From: Zhihengliuella flava
GTDB lineage: Bacteria > Actinomycetota > Actinomycetes > Actinomycetales > Micrococcaceae
Length of the DNA: 64,000 bases
Assembly: GCF_015751895.1 (NCBI RefSeq)
Contig: NZ_JADOTZ010000001.1
Span: forward strand, 2,046,001-2,110,000
Direction: 5' to 3'
Both the position numbers and the translations under genes were made by a program. Positions 1-7,553 of the stretch are shown here, one piece after another (the stretch's first letter is position 1; each line of letters opens with the position of its first letter). The notes beneath the pieces are model-generated. The model was given only the letters and a program-made list of their open reading frames with translations. It was not told the DNA's origin and searched no databases.

Positions 1-186
1 CGCGTTCGGGCCGGGCTCGCCGAACCGTACGGGCAGATCCAGCGCGACGACGTGGCCGCGTTCCTCCTGGAGGTGCTGCACGAGCCGCGGCTTAGCCGGC
101 ACATCATCGAGTTAGTGGACGGGCCGTCAACGATCCCGGAGGCCGTGGACACGCTGGTGGAGCTGTACGGAACGCCGCACCTCTAG
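1..186 (+). CDS. C-terminal fragment of an NAD(P)-binding SDR-like protein
   Basis: An open frame runs from the window edge to TAG at 184-186 (61 residues). The tail reads like the C-terminus of atypical short-chain dehydrogenases or NAD(P)H-binding proteins: an RDDVA stretch, then HIIELVDG, then a helix ending VELYGTPHL. In that family RDDVA begins the helix before the last strand, and the final part closes the substrate side. The Rossmann glycine motif lies outside the window, so the family call is an inference from the tail alone. Confidence 0.5.
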   Translation, partial: RVRAGLAEPYGQIQRDDVAAFLLEVLHEPRLSRHIIELVDGPSTIPEAVDTLVELYGTPHL

Positions 187-461
187 CTAGCCCGCGCCCC
201 GTCCCTCCGGCGGCCCGGACCAGCGCTGATGGTCCTCGAGGGGCCATTCGTTGATTCCCGGCCGTTCCTTTCGCTACGTCATCTGCGGCTTCCGTGATCC
301 GCTCCTGTGGGCAGCTCTCTGGCTCAGCAGGTCGCTCGGCTGTGGGGAAATCCCCGGGCTGAGGACCTGTGATGACAGGGGACCAGCCGAGACGAGAGGG
401 TCACGGTGAGGCGGACATTTGTGGCGCACTGAGTGCTGGCCCTAGGCTCACGGTATGTGAT
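187..461. other. Non-coding intergenic stretch
   Basis: No convincing gene on either strand; the open frames here lack ribosome-binding sites and family resemblance. A short GGGG-AAAT-CCCC hairpin lies near 340-351. A possible -10 box TAGGCT at 443-448 may belong to the promoter of the downstream carboxypeptidase. Confidence 0.5.
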
Positions 462-488
462 GCAGAACACGTTGGGGGCGTGTTCTGC
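462..488. promoter_or_regulatory. Perfect 10-bp inverted repeat upstream of the carboxypeptidase
   Basis: GCAGAACACG at 462-471 and CGTGTTCTGC at 479-488 are exact reverse complements separated by TTGGGGG. The site ends 40 bases before the start codon at 529, just downstream of a possible -10 box. It could be a repressor operator or an mRNA hairpin. There is no T-run, so a terminator is unlikely. Confidence 0.5.
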
Positions 489-528
489 TCCAGTTCACTG
501 ACGAACTCGACCGACCAAGGACTTCACT

Positions 529-1689
529 ATGACTCTGTATCCTGCCCAGTCACCGCGCCGCAGGGCCCATGCACGACGCCGGTTTGCCGCCGTCGCAGCG
601 ACGGCGAGCCTGGCGCTCGCCACCCCCGTCGCCGTCGGACCCGCAGCGGTGGCCGACGCCCAGTTCCCCTCAACGGAGGGAAATACCAACACTGCCAGCC
701 TCATGACTTATGACTCGATGATCGCCGAGCTGGAGAAGATTGAGCAGACGTCCAAGCATGGGGTGGACGTGTTCACGCTGGCCGAGGCAGGAACCGAGTT
801 CACCGTCTCCGAGCAAGGGCGGGACCTCTATGTGGCGACCGTGGGAGACGGGCCGGAGGATGTCTGGCTGCAGGGGCGCATCCACGGCAACGAGCCGTAC
901 GGCGGTGAATCGCTGATGGCCCTGCTCAAGCAGCTGGGTTCCAACAACTCCGCCACCTACCAACAACTGCGGCAGGCCTACACGTTCCACATCATTCCGA
1001 TGTACAACCCAGATGGATCCGAGGCGAACATTCGTCACACTGTCCTCCAGGACGGATCGGAGGAACGGATTGACTTGAATCGGGACTGGATGGAGGGCAA
1101 GTTCGCCGCCGTGGAATCGGAAGCGTTCTACGAGTACTGGACCATGGTTGACCCGGACTTTGGCGTGGACATTCACCATCAGGGCTTGAAGACGGAATAC
1201 GGGACGGGCGACGACGTGACGCTCTCCCTGGGAATCTCCCTCGCGCCGGGAGGGCCCACGCTCCCGACCCTCGCCGGCGGGGAGTATGACGTGCTGACGC
1301 GCCAGATGAACGTGCACGTGTTCGACGAGTTGTCCAGGTATGGCTCCATCAACATCGACCGGTATCAGGTCAGCGGTAGCTATGAGATCGATATCCGCGG
1401 CGGTGTGGTCTCCGCGATGATGCTCGGCCTGAACCACCGCGGGCTGAACCCGGAGGGGCACTCCAATCCGATGGTGTTTTTCGAGACCAGTGGCAACTCG
1501 AGCGACGGCAGCCTAGGACAGAAGGCGCGGGGCAAGTCCATCCAGCAGAACCTGCGCGGACTAGAAGCACTGCTGACCGGCATGGCCTCCGGCGAGGTGC
1601 AACAGGAGGACCCGGAGCGCTGGGAAGAGATTCCGCACGCCCCGACCACGGGCTACCTGACCGACGATGGCATCATTCCCGTCGGCTAG
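529..1689 (+). CDS. Secreted M14-family zinc carboxypeptidase
   Basis: A 386-residue exported metallopeptidase of the M14 fold, expected to remove C-terminal residues or cleave peptidoglycan peptides outside the cell. The N-terminus has an arginine-rich region followed by a hydrophobic alanine-rich segment to about residue 44, a signal peptide that may use Tat or Sec. Zinc ligands are visible as HGNE (His119, Glu122) and the His-His pair at 216-217. The substrate-binding Asn-Arg pair is at 184-185, and the general-base glutamate is probably Glu319 in FFETSGN. The start follows an AAGGA box at 518-522. It converges on the kinase gene, with the two stop codons overlapping by 4 bases. The exact substrate cannot be read from the sequence. 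Confidence 0.8.
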   Translation: MTLYPAQSPRRRAHARRRFAAVAATASLALATPVAVGPAAVADAQFPSTEGNTNTASLMTYDSMIAELEKIEQTSKHGVDVFTLAEAGTEFTVSEQGRDLYVATVGDGPEDVWLQGRIHGNEPYGGESLMALLKQLGSNNSATYQQLRQAYTFHIIPMYNPDGSEANIRHTVLQDGSEERIDLNRDWMEGKFAAVESEAFYEYWTMVDPDFGVDIHHQGLKTEYGTGDDVTLSLGISLAPGGPTLPTLAGGEYDVLTRQMNVHVFDELSRYGSINIDRYQVSGSYEIDIRGGVVSAMMLGLNHRGLNPEGHSNPMVFFETSGNSSDGSLGQKARGKSIQQNLRGLEALLTGMASGEVQQEDPERWEEIPHAPTTGYLTDDGIIPVG

Positions 1690-2384
1690 CGCGCCAGCGC
1701 GGTGCCGCCGTCGAGCGCGGCGCGGATGATCGCGTCCAGCTGGGACAGCACACGCTCCGGGTCCGCCTCGGCATCGATCACCGTCCAGCCTTCCGTTAAG
1801 GCGCAGGCGAGGTAGGCGTTGCGGGCGTCTTCGAAGTAGGACAGCGATTCCGAGTCGAGGCCGCGGGCGTCGACGCGTGAGAGCGCGGTCTCCGCGGAGA
1901 CGTCCAGCAGCACCGTGACGTCCGGATCCCGCAAGCTCCGGCGCAGCCACCGAAGCCCGCGGGCGAGGACTCCATTCGGGTCCAGCCCGCGGGTCTGCCG
2001 CGTCACCTCTTGGCACACGAGGTGCCGGTCCATCACCGTCACCGCGCCGTACGACGCCGCCTTCGCGTGCGCGCGCACCACGTTCGCGGCGCGCAGCACC
2101 GTCTCCACCCCTTCGGCGAGGGAGGCGGGCAGCGCCAGCCCGGTCCGTGCGCTCCAGCGGCCCAACCAGCTGCGGCCCGATGGATTACTCAGCAGTTGGG
2201 CTCCCGGCCCGTGCACGGTGAGGTGGGTGGTCAACCCGCTGGCCGCCGTCGTCTTACCGGATCCGTCGATCCCCACCAGTGCCACTGTGAGCGGGCGTGC
2301 GGCCGACTGGCGACGGTCGGGCGCAGCGGCGTGTGGATGCGAGGCGTTGCGGTGGGGTGTGGCGGTGTGCTGGGTGAGCGGCAA
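1686..2384 (-). CDS. Thymidylate-kinase-like P-loop kinase
   Basis: A 232-residue protein with the dTMP kinase fold. The Walker A motif GIDGSGKTT lies at about residues 38-46, and a DRH motif (the DR[YFH] motif of thymidylate kinases) lies in MDRHLVC. It would transfer phosphate from ATP to a nucleoside monophosphate such as dTMP. The sequence is more divergent than housekeeping Tmk, and the N-terminus has about 30 extra low-complexity residues, so it may be a second, accessory copy. The start is TTG, supported by a strong GGGAGGA box three to four bases upstream. An ATG start would lose the P-loop region. Confidence 0.7.
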   Translation of the reverse strand: MPLTQHTATPHRNASHPHAAAPDRRQSAARPLTVALVGIDGSGKTTAASGLTTHLTVHGPGAQLLSNPSGRSWLGRWSARTGLALPASLAEGVETVLRAANVVRAHAKAASYGAVTVMDRHLVCQEVTRQTRGLDPNGVLARGLRWLRRSLRDPDVTVLLDVSAETALSRVDARGLDSESLSYFEDARNAYLACALTEGWTVIDAEADPERVLSQLDAIIRAALDGGTALAR

Positions 2385-2553
2385 GGTTCCTCCCGGGGAT
2401 GCTCAGTGCCGGTGGTTTTCCGGTCATCTGTAGTTCATCCCACCCAGCCCAGCGGCAGCCGTGGACCGGCTGTGAGCACGCTGTGCTTGGGGACGCGCCG
2501 CGGTTTAGAATCGCCGCAGGGCGCACCGTAGGCCGTGACAAGGAAGGGCACAA

Positions 2554-3024
2554 ATGGTGGATGTCACCACCTCGCTGGAGATCGCTAGGCCCCGCGCCGC
2601 CGTGGCCGCGTTTGCAATGGATCCCGTCAACGTGCCGCACTGGTACGCCAATATCCGCTCGGTTGAGCGGCTCGGCACGGGTCCCTTCGAGGTCGGTGAG
2701 CGGGCCGTGTTTGAGGCCGTCTTCGCCGGGCGGACGCTGCGCTACGTCTACGAGGTGCGCGAGCGCGAGGAGGGCCGGCTGCTCATCATGTCCACGGCGG
2801 ACGGCCCGTTCCCCATGCGGACGACGTACCGCTTCAGCGACACCGCCGAGGGTGGGACCTTGATGGAGTTGCGTAACGACGGCGAGCCACGGGGATTCTC
2901 CCGTATCGCCGCGCCTGCGATGTCCGCGATGATGCGGCGCGAGAACAGGAAGGACCTGCGCCGCCTCCGGGCGCACCTCGAGGCGCAGCCCGAGGACTCG
3001 GACGGCCAGCGGCCATCCCGCTAG
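2554..3024 (+). CDS. SRPBCC (START-like) family protein, polyketide cyclase type
   Basis: A 156-residue protein. It opens with the typical first strand (VDVTTSLEIARPRAAVAAFAMD) and a short helix with a Trp (HWYANI), followed by alternating strands and a long C-terminal helix at about residues 125-150. This is the layout of SRPBCC/polyketide-cyclase ligand-binding proteins. Such proteins bind a hydrophobic ligand in a cavity, but the ligand here is unknown. An AAGGAAGG ribosome-binding site lies 7 bases before the ATG. It converges with the ADP-ribosylglycohydrolase gene with a 4-base overlap of the ends. Confidence 0.75.
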   Translation: MVDVTTSLEIARPRAAVAAFAMDPVNVPHWYANIRSVERLGTGPFEVGERAVFEAVFAGRTLRYVYEVREREEGRLLIMSTADGPFPMRTTYRFSDTAEGGTLMELRNDGEPRGFSRIAAPAMSAMMRRENRKDLRRLRAHLEAQPEDSDGQRPSR

Positions 3025-4007
3025 GCCGTGGCGTGGGGGCCCTCCAAGATGCGCAGGCCCAAGAGCTCCAGATCTTCGGCGGCCAGCTCGGGCCAGCCAT
3101 GGAGCATGTCCCGCCAGGCGGTGGGGACGGCGCTCGCACCGTGCGCGGCACCGGTGAGGGCACCGGCAATGGCGGCCACCGTGTCCGTGTCGTGACCACC
3201 CCGGACCGCGAGGTCCAAGGTCTCGCGCAAGCACGCGCCGTGGTGGACGGCGGACCACGCGCCTTGGAACGCCTCGACCACCCAAGTGTTTTGAGTGAAT
3301 CGCTCCGGGGTGCTGGCTTCAGCTGCCGCGATGCGCCCTGCCCACACCTCGCGGCGTTCGGCCGGGAGCCAGTGCAACTGTGCCCGCAGGTCGAGGTGCC
3401 CGGTCAGGACCGCCCACCGGATGGCAAGGCACCAGAGGGCGCAGGCGTCCGCTGCGTCCTGATCCCAGTGCGTCAGCTGGGATAGGCGCGTGGCTGCGTC
3501 CACGAGGGCCGTCTCCTGGCCCGTGCCGAGATAGGCCAGCGCCACCGGTGCGGTCCGCATAAGCGAGCCGTTGCCGCCGGATCGCCCCGTCATCACGTGG
3601 GTACGCCGCGAGGACTCCCAGGCCTCGGCGGCGCTGGGAGTGCGCATCCCGCCGAGGACCCGCCGAGTCTGGGTGCCCACCGATGGGGCGTGCAGGTGCC
3701 AGTGGTACCACTCGGCGACCACGTGATCGAGGGTTTCGAGGTCTTCGATTCGCCGCCCCTCGGCGAGGGCGCGGGCTAGGGGGATGGCCATGGCGGTGTC
3801 GTCGGTCCATTCGCCGGGGGCAACGTTGAACGGGCCGCCGCCGATCATGTCGACCGAGGCGCCGGCACCGAGGGGAGGGCCAGACTCGTATCCCGCGCCG
3901 AGGGCGTCTCCTGCCGCGGCGCCGAGGAGCACTCCGCGGGCGCGGTCGCGCTGCCGCCCCTGCGGGGAATCTGGTGGGGCGGTTGTCAGCATCCGGACGG
4001 TGGGCAT
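3021..4007 (-). CDS. ADP-ribosylglycohydrolase family protein
   Basis: A 328-residue member of the ADP-ribosyl-[dinitrogen reductase] glycohydrolase/ARH family, which removes ADP-ribose from proteins or small molecules using two Mg ions. The metal-binding motifs are intact: GDALG with Asp34, WTDDT at 67-71 and GHDTDT at 271-276. Length is normal for the family. The start has a GGAGG box a few bases upstream. No DraT-like transferase or nitrogenase gene is nearby, so it is not the classical DraG and its substrate is unknown. Confidence 0.85.
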   Translation of the reverse strand: MPTVRMLTTAPPDSPQGRQRDRARGVLLGAAAGDALGAGYESGPPLGAGASVDMIGGGPFNVAPGEWTDDTAMAIPLARALAEGRRIEDLETLDHVVAEWYHWHLHAPSVGTQTRRVLGGMRTPSAAEAWESSRRTHVMTGRSGGNGSLMRTAPVALAYLGTGQETALVDAATRLSQLTHWDQDAADACALWCLAIRWAVLTGHLDLRAQLHWLPAERREVWAGRIAAAEASTPERFTQNTWVVEAFQGAWSAVHHGACLRETLDLAVRGGHDTDTVAAIAGALTGAAHGASAVPTAWRDMLHGWPELAAEDLELLGLRILEGPHATA

Positions 4008-4120
4008 GGGGCCTCCTCGGGCGTGTTGCCGATCACACGTTTCGAGGATAGGTGGCGATGCTGAGCGGCAGCCGAGAGCCTCGGGCGCCGCCAGCGCGGG
4101 GCAAGGCCCTAGCGGGCGGC

Positions 4121-4132
4121 TAGGATCGGCGC
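4121..4132 (+). promoter_or_regulatory. Leaderless promoter -10 box (TAGGAT)
   Basis: TAGGAT at 4121-4126 sits 6 bases before the ATG at 4133, so transcription should start at or next to the start codon. No ribosome-binding site is present, which fits a leaderless mRNA. Confidence 0.6.
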
Positions 4133-4615
4133 ATGACCGCCCACATCACCCGCGCTGACTTCGACGATCCCCGCCTCGAAGCGTTTCTCGCGGAGCATCT
4201 GCGGGACATGCTGGCCACCTCCCCGGCCGAGAGCGTGCACGCGCTGGACCTGACCAAACTCAACCAGCCGTCCGTGCGCCTGTGGGTGATGTACGAGGCG
4301 GAGGTGCTCGCCTGCACCGGCGCCCTCGCCCGGGTTCATGATGAGGGGCCCGGCGCGGGGGACCACGAGGAGCTGAAGAGCATGCGGACCCAGGCTGCCT
4401 TACGCGGCCGCGGCTTGGCCCGCCGGATGCTCGAGCACCTCGTGGCGGACGCCCGGGATCGGGGCGTTCAGCGGCTCTCGCTGGAGACCGGCACCGAGGA
4501 CTATTTCGCCCCGGCCCGCGCCATGTATCGCGCCGCCGGGTTCGTCCCCTGCGCGCCGTTCGGGACCTACACGTTGGACCCGAACAGCGTCTTCATGACC
4601 CGCGCCCTCGCGTAG
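4133..4615 (+). CDS. GNAT family N-acetyltransferase
   Basis: A 160-residue acetyl-CoA-dependent acetyltransferase. The acetyl-CoA pyrophosphate-binding loop of motif A appears as LRGRGLARRMLEHLV, preceded by the strand around LKSMRTQAA. The C-terminal part (SLETGTEDYFAPARAMYRAAGFVP) is the usual motif B, with a Tyr and the AGF turn. This pattern is close to the YsnE/PsiA-type subgroup of GNAT proteins, but the acceptor is not identifiable. It lacks a ribosome-binding site and appears leaderless. It ends in a hairpin shared with the convergent TPP-enzyme gene. Confidence 0.85.
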   Translation: MTAHITRADFDDPRLEAFLAEHLRDMLATSPAESVHALDLTKLNQPSVRLWVMYEAEVLACTGALARVHDEGPGAGDHEELKSMRTQAALRGRGLARRMLEHLVADARDRGVQRLSLETGTEDYFAPARAMYRAAGFVPCAPFGTYTLDPNSVFMTRALA

Positions 4616-4637
4616 CCCGCGCCTGAACGGCGGGCTA
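4613..4637. terminator. Bidirectional terminator built from two stop codons
   Basis: TAGCCCGC at 4613-4620 pairs exactly with GCGGGCTA at 4630-4637 across a 9-base loop, followed by TTT on the plus strand. The outer TAG of each arm is the stop codon of the flanking convergent gene. Confidence 0.7.
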
Positions 4638-6302
4638 TTTGGCGAGGGTCTTGCGGACAATCTCCTCCATGTAGGGTGCGACGACGGTGCTGGTGATCCG
4701 CAGGTCGATCACCACGGTGCCGCGTGCGCCGGCGGCGACCCACTCGCGGACCCGGTCCAAGTCCTCGAGCGTCTCCACCACGATTCCGGTGGCGCCCACG
4801 CCCTCGCCCAACCGGGCGAAGTTGGCCTCGCCGAGCCGCATGATTGCCTCATCGAGTCCCCGCGCCCCGTACTGGTGCACCTCGGCGCCATAGCAGGCGT
4901 CGTTGAACACGATCACCGCGGCGCTCGCCGAGGTCCGCACCACGGATTCGAGGTCCGCGAGCCCCATCAGCCCGCCGCCGTCGCCCGTGACGAGCACATG
5001 CGTGGCCTCCGGCGTGGCCACGATCGCGCCGGGGGCGGAGGGAAAACCGAGTCCAATGGATTGCGAATGCGTGCCGACCAAGGTCAGGGCGTCCGGACCC
5101 GGGACATCGAAGTAGTAGCTGGACCAGCCGATGAAATGCCCGCCGTCGGAGATGATCTGGCGGTTCTGCGGCAGGATCTGGTTCAGCTCGATCATCGCCG
5201 ACCGGGGGTCCAGCCGGCCGTCGGCGGCCAAGCCCGTGCCCGCCTCCCGCTCGAAGTTCAGGCGCGAATCCTTGGCGTGGTCGGCGGCGCCGCCCCAGCG
5301 CGGGCCCGTGTGGGCAGCGGCGACGGCGCTGGCGATGTGAATCACGCCGTCGCGAGCGTCCGCGCGGACAAAGTCGGTGACCAGGCCGTTGGTGGCCGAC
5401 TCGGCGATGTCGATCTGCACTACGGAGGTGGCGCCGGCGAACTGATCCCCGAACGCGGTGGTGAACTGATTCAGCCCCGCCCCCACGACGAGGACGACGT
5501 CGGCGCTGGCGATCAGCGCGCTGGAGGCCTCCGAGGCGAAGCCGCCGCAGACGCCGAGGTCCCACTCGCGGCCGGCGAAGGTGCCCCGCGCCGGTGCGCT
5601 CGTGGCGGTCAGCGCGCCCACGGCGTCGGCCAGATCACCGAGCTCGGCGGCCGCATGCCGGGCGCCGCGCCCGGCCACGATGAGGGGCCGCTCGGCCGCG
5701 GACAACAAGGCGGCCACGCGCGCGGCCTCTTGGTGCTCAACGGGCGTCAGCTGGGGCGTGGTGAGCGGTTCGGCCGTGGCGCGCTCACCGGTGAACGGCG
5801 CGGCCGCCACGTCGAACGGGATGTTCAGAACCACGGGCAGGCGCCGGGCCTCCGCCAAGGCGAAGGCCTCGCGAGTCACGGAGTAGGCGTCCTCCCCGGT
5901 GACGGTCAGGGACAGGGCGCCGCACGCGGTGGCGAGGGCCTTCTGGTTCACGTCCCAGGGGCGCGGACCGGTGCTCGGCTCGGCGCCGACGACGAGCACG
6001 AGCGGGATGCGCGCGGCGGCGGCGTCGGCCAACCCGGTCAGCGTGTTGGTGAAACCCGGTCCGTACGTGGTGGTGGCGCAGGCAATCCGGCGGGTCACGC
6101 GCTGGTAGGCGTCCGCGGAGGCCACGGTGGCCACCTCATGCCGTACGCCCGTCATCCGCACGCGGCCCGCGCGGGCGAGGGCGTCCGTCAGATAGGCGTT
6201 GCCGTTGCCCATGAGGGCGAAGACCTCGTCCGTGTGCTCGGCGATGGCGTCGGCGATGACGGCGGAGACGGTGGACACGGTGGCGGGCGCGGTGGCGCTC
6301 AT
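4635..6302 (-). CDS. Thiamine diphosphate-dependent enzyme, acetolactate-synthase-like
   Basis: A 555-residue three-domain ThDP enzyme. The N-terminal Pyr domain has the activating glutamate Glu56 in GVRHEVAT, the middle domain is Rossmann-like (about 190-320), and the C-terminal PP domain carries the ThDP/Mg motif GDGGG followed by an Asn in VFNDACYG. This is the overall plan of acetolactate synthase large subunits, benzoylformate decarboxylase and related 2-oxoacid enzymes. No regulatory small subunit or branched-chain pathway gene is nearby, so it is probably a catabolic 2-oxoacid decarboxylase or carboligase rather than IlvB. A divergent promoter region of about 100 bases separates it from the Clp-N gene. 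Confidence 0.8.
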   Translation of the reverse strand: MSATAPATVSTVSAVIADAIAEHTDEVFALMGNGNAYLTDALARAGRVRMTGVRHEVATVASADAYQRVTRRIACATTTYGPGFTNTLTGLADAAAARIPLVLVVGAEPSTGPRPWDVNQKALATACGALSLTVTGEDAYSVTREAFALAEARRLPVVLNIPFDVAAAPFTGERATAEPLTTPQLTPVEHQEAARVAALLSAAERPLIVAGRGARHAAAELGDLADAVGALTATSAPARGTFAGREWDLGVCGGFASEASSALIASADVVLVVGAGLNQFTTAFGDQFAGATSVVQIDIAESATNGLVTDFVRADARDGVIHIASAVAAAHTGPRWGGAADHAKDSRLNFEREAGTGLAADGRLDPRSAMIELNQILPQNRQIISDGGHFIGWSSYYFDVPGPDALTLVGTHSQSIGLGFPSAPGAIVATPEATHVLVTGDGGGLMGLADLESVVRTSASAAVIVFNDACYGAEVHQYGARGLDEAIMRLGEANFARLGEGVGATGIVVETLEDLDRVREWVAAGARGTVVIDLRITSTVVAPYMEEIVRKTLAK

Positions 6303-6400
6303 GTGACCTGCTTTCGATTGCGATGGGGTGTGATCGTCCCCACTAGTATGAGCGCTGAGGGTGAGGCCGCGTTAATCCGCCGTCGTCAAGGTGGGTTGAC

Positions 6401-6841
6401 ATGCTCGGGGCGATTCATCACGATCCGGAGGTCGCGGCCGCGCTCAGCGCCGCGGGCGCGGACGTCGCGGCGCTGAAGACTGCCTTGTGCGACCGAATCG
6501 ACGCCGAGGCGGGACTGGATGCGTCTGCACTCGCGGAGTGGGGGATTGACCTCGCGGCCGTCTCCGCGGCGGCCGATCAGGCCTTCGGGGACGGCGCCCT
6601 ACGCCGGGCGGGCGCGCTGGTGCGGCAGCGGCAGCGGCGCAAGCCGGGCTTGGGCGAGTTGGCGCACGCCACCCTGATGGCCGCCCGGGGCGAGGCCGTC
6701 CGGCTCGCCCAGATGCCCATCGGCGGCCGGCACGTGCTGCTGGGGGCTCTGCTCACCAGCGCGCAGACGGCCGAGCTGCTCGAGGACTCAGCCCAGCGCA
6801 CCCGCTTGCGGCAGGCGCTCGAGGCCCCGGGCGCGAGCTAG
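6401..6841 (+). CDS. Clp amino-terminal domain protein, short N-terminus
   Basis: A 146-residue stand-alone Clp-N protein. Each Clp-N repeat has the pattern of an LLGAI helix followed by an AAALxxAGxD turn. The first half is seen at LGAIHHDPEVAAALSAAGAD and the second at ELAHATLMAARGEAV to GALLTSAQTAELLED. The protein starts directly at LGAI, so the roughly 35 residues that normally form the first helices of repeat one are absent. The ATG has a good AAGGTGG box, and the same frame reaches a stop codon at 6362-6364 upstream with no earlier start, so the short form is probably what is made. Such proteins may act as adaptors or decoys for Clp ATPases; that role is inference. Confidence 0.65.
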   Translation: MLGAIHHDPEVAAALSAAGADVAALKTALCDRIDAEAGLDASALAEWGIDLAAVSAAADQAFGDGALRRAGALVRQRQRRKPGLGELAHATLMAARGEAVRLAQMPIGGRHVLLGALLTSAQTAELLEDSAQRTRLRQALEAPGAS

Positions 6842-7461
6842 CGCCTCCACCGCGCGTACAGCGCGTCGGTCAGGGCTGCGAAGTCCTCGGCCATGGCCGT
6901 GTACTGCGGATCGGAGAGCCACTGCACCTGAAGCCCGTCCATGGCCGCAACGAGGAGGCGCGCGATCGACGCGGCCGGCGCCTCAGGCCGCAAATCGCCG
7001 TCGTCCACGGCCTGATGCACGGCGTCTTCGAGCAGGCGCCGGGTGGCCGCGTGGTGACGCAGCAGCCACGCGCTGGCGGGGTGAGACTCCGTGACCGCCT
7101 CGCGGGAGACGGACGCGTAGAGCCGGACCATGGTGGGTTGGGCCTCGTTGTGGCGGGCCAGATCCACGAACGCGCGGATGAGGTCCCACCCGCGCAGCGA
7201 GCCGCCGAGGTTGGTCTGCAGGCTGTCCCGCTCGTCGCGCCGATCCAAAACCGCGCCCAGCAGGTCATCCTTGGTGGGGAAATGGTGAACCAACCCCGTC
7301 TGGCTGATGCCCGCGGCGCGGGCGATCATGCTCATGGAGACGCCGCGGTAGCCGTCCTCGGAGAAGAGCTCCTCCGCGGCGTCCAGAATTTCCGTGCGCC
7401 GTGCCGCCGAGTCGGCGCCCCGGGGGCGTCCGCTACTGCGCTGGGGGTGCCGGGGTGTCAT
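6838..7461 (-). CDS. TetR/AcrR family transcriptional regulator
   Basis: A 207-residue TetR regulator. The N-terminal helix-turn-helix is seen at about residues 20-66 (ILDAAEELFSEDGYRGVSMSMIARAAGISQTGLVHHFPTKDDLL), and the C-terminal half is a helical ligand-binding domain ending in FAALTDALYARWRR. An arginine-rich basic tail precedes the HTH. A GGGAGG box supports the start. It converges with the Clp-N gene with a 4-base end overlap. The intradiol dioxygenase gene upstream runs in the same direction about 90 bases away, so it may be a target, but no operator is obvious. Confidence 0.9.
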   Translation of the reverse strand: MTPRHPQRSSGRPRGADSAARRTEILDAAEELFSEDGYRGVSMSMIARAAGISQTGLVHHFPTKDDLLGAVLDRRDERDSLQTNLGGSLRGWDLIRAFVDLARHNEAQPTMVRLYASVSREAVTESHPASAWLLRHHAATRRLLEDAVHQAVDDGDLRPEAPAASIARLLVAAMDGLQVQWLSDPQYTAMAEDFAALTDALYARWRR

Positions 7462-7553
7462 CGCTGACTACCTCCCTCGCCTGATGCCGTGACCGCGGGG
7501 CGGTTCCGCCCGTGCCCCCACCCTAGCCAATCGGTGCACAGGCTCAACCGTGC

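Noticed and set aside
4875-6476. A 533-codon plus-strand open frame
   Set aside because: It is antisense to the TPP-enzyme gene, rich in Gly/Arg/Ala with no family motif, and lacks a ribosome-binding site; an artefact of high GC content.
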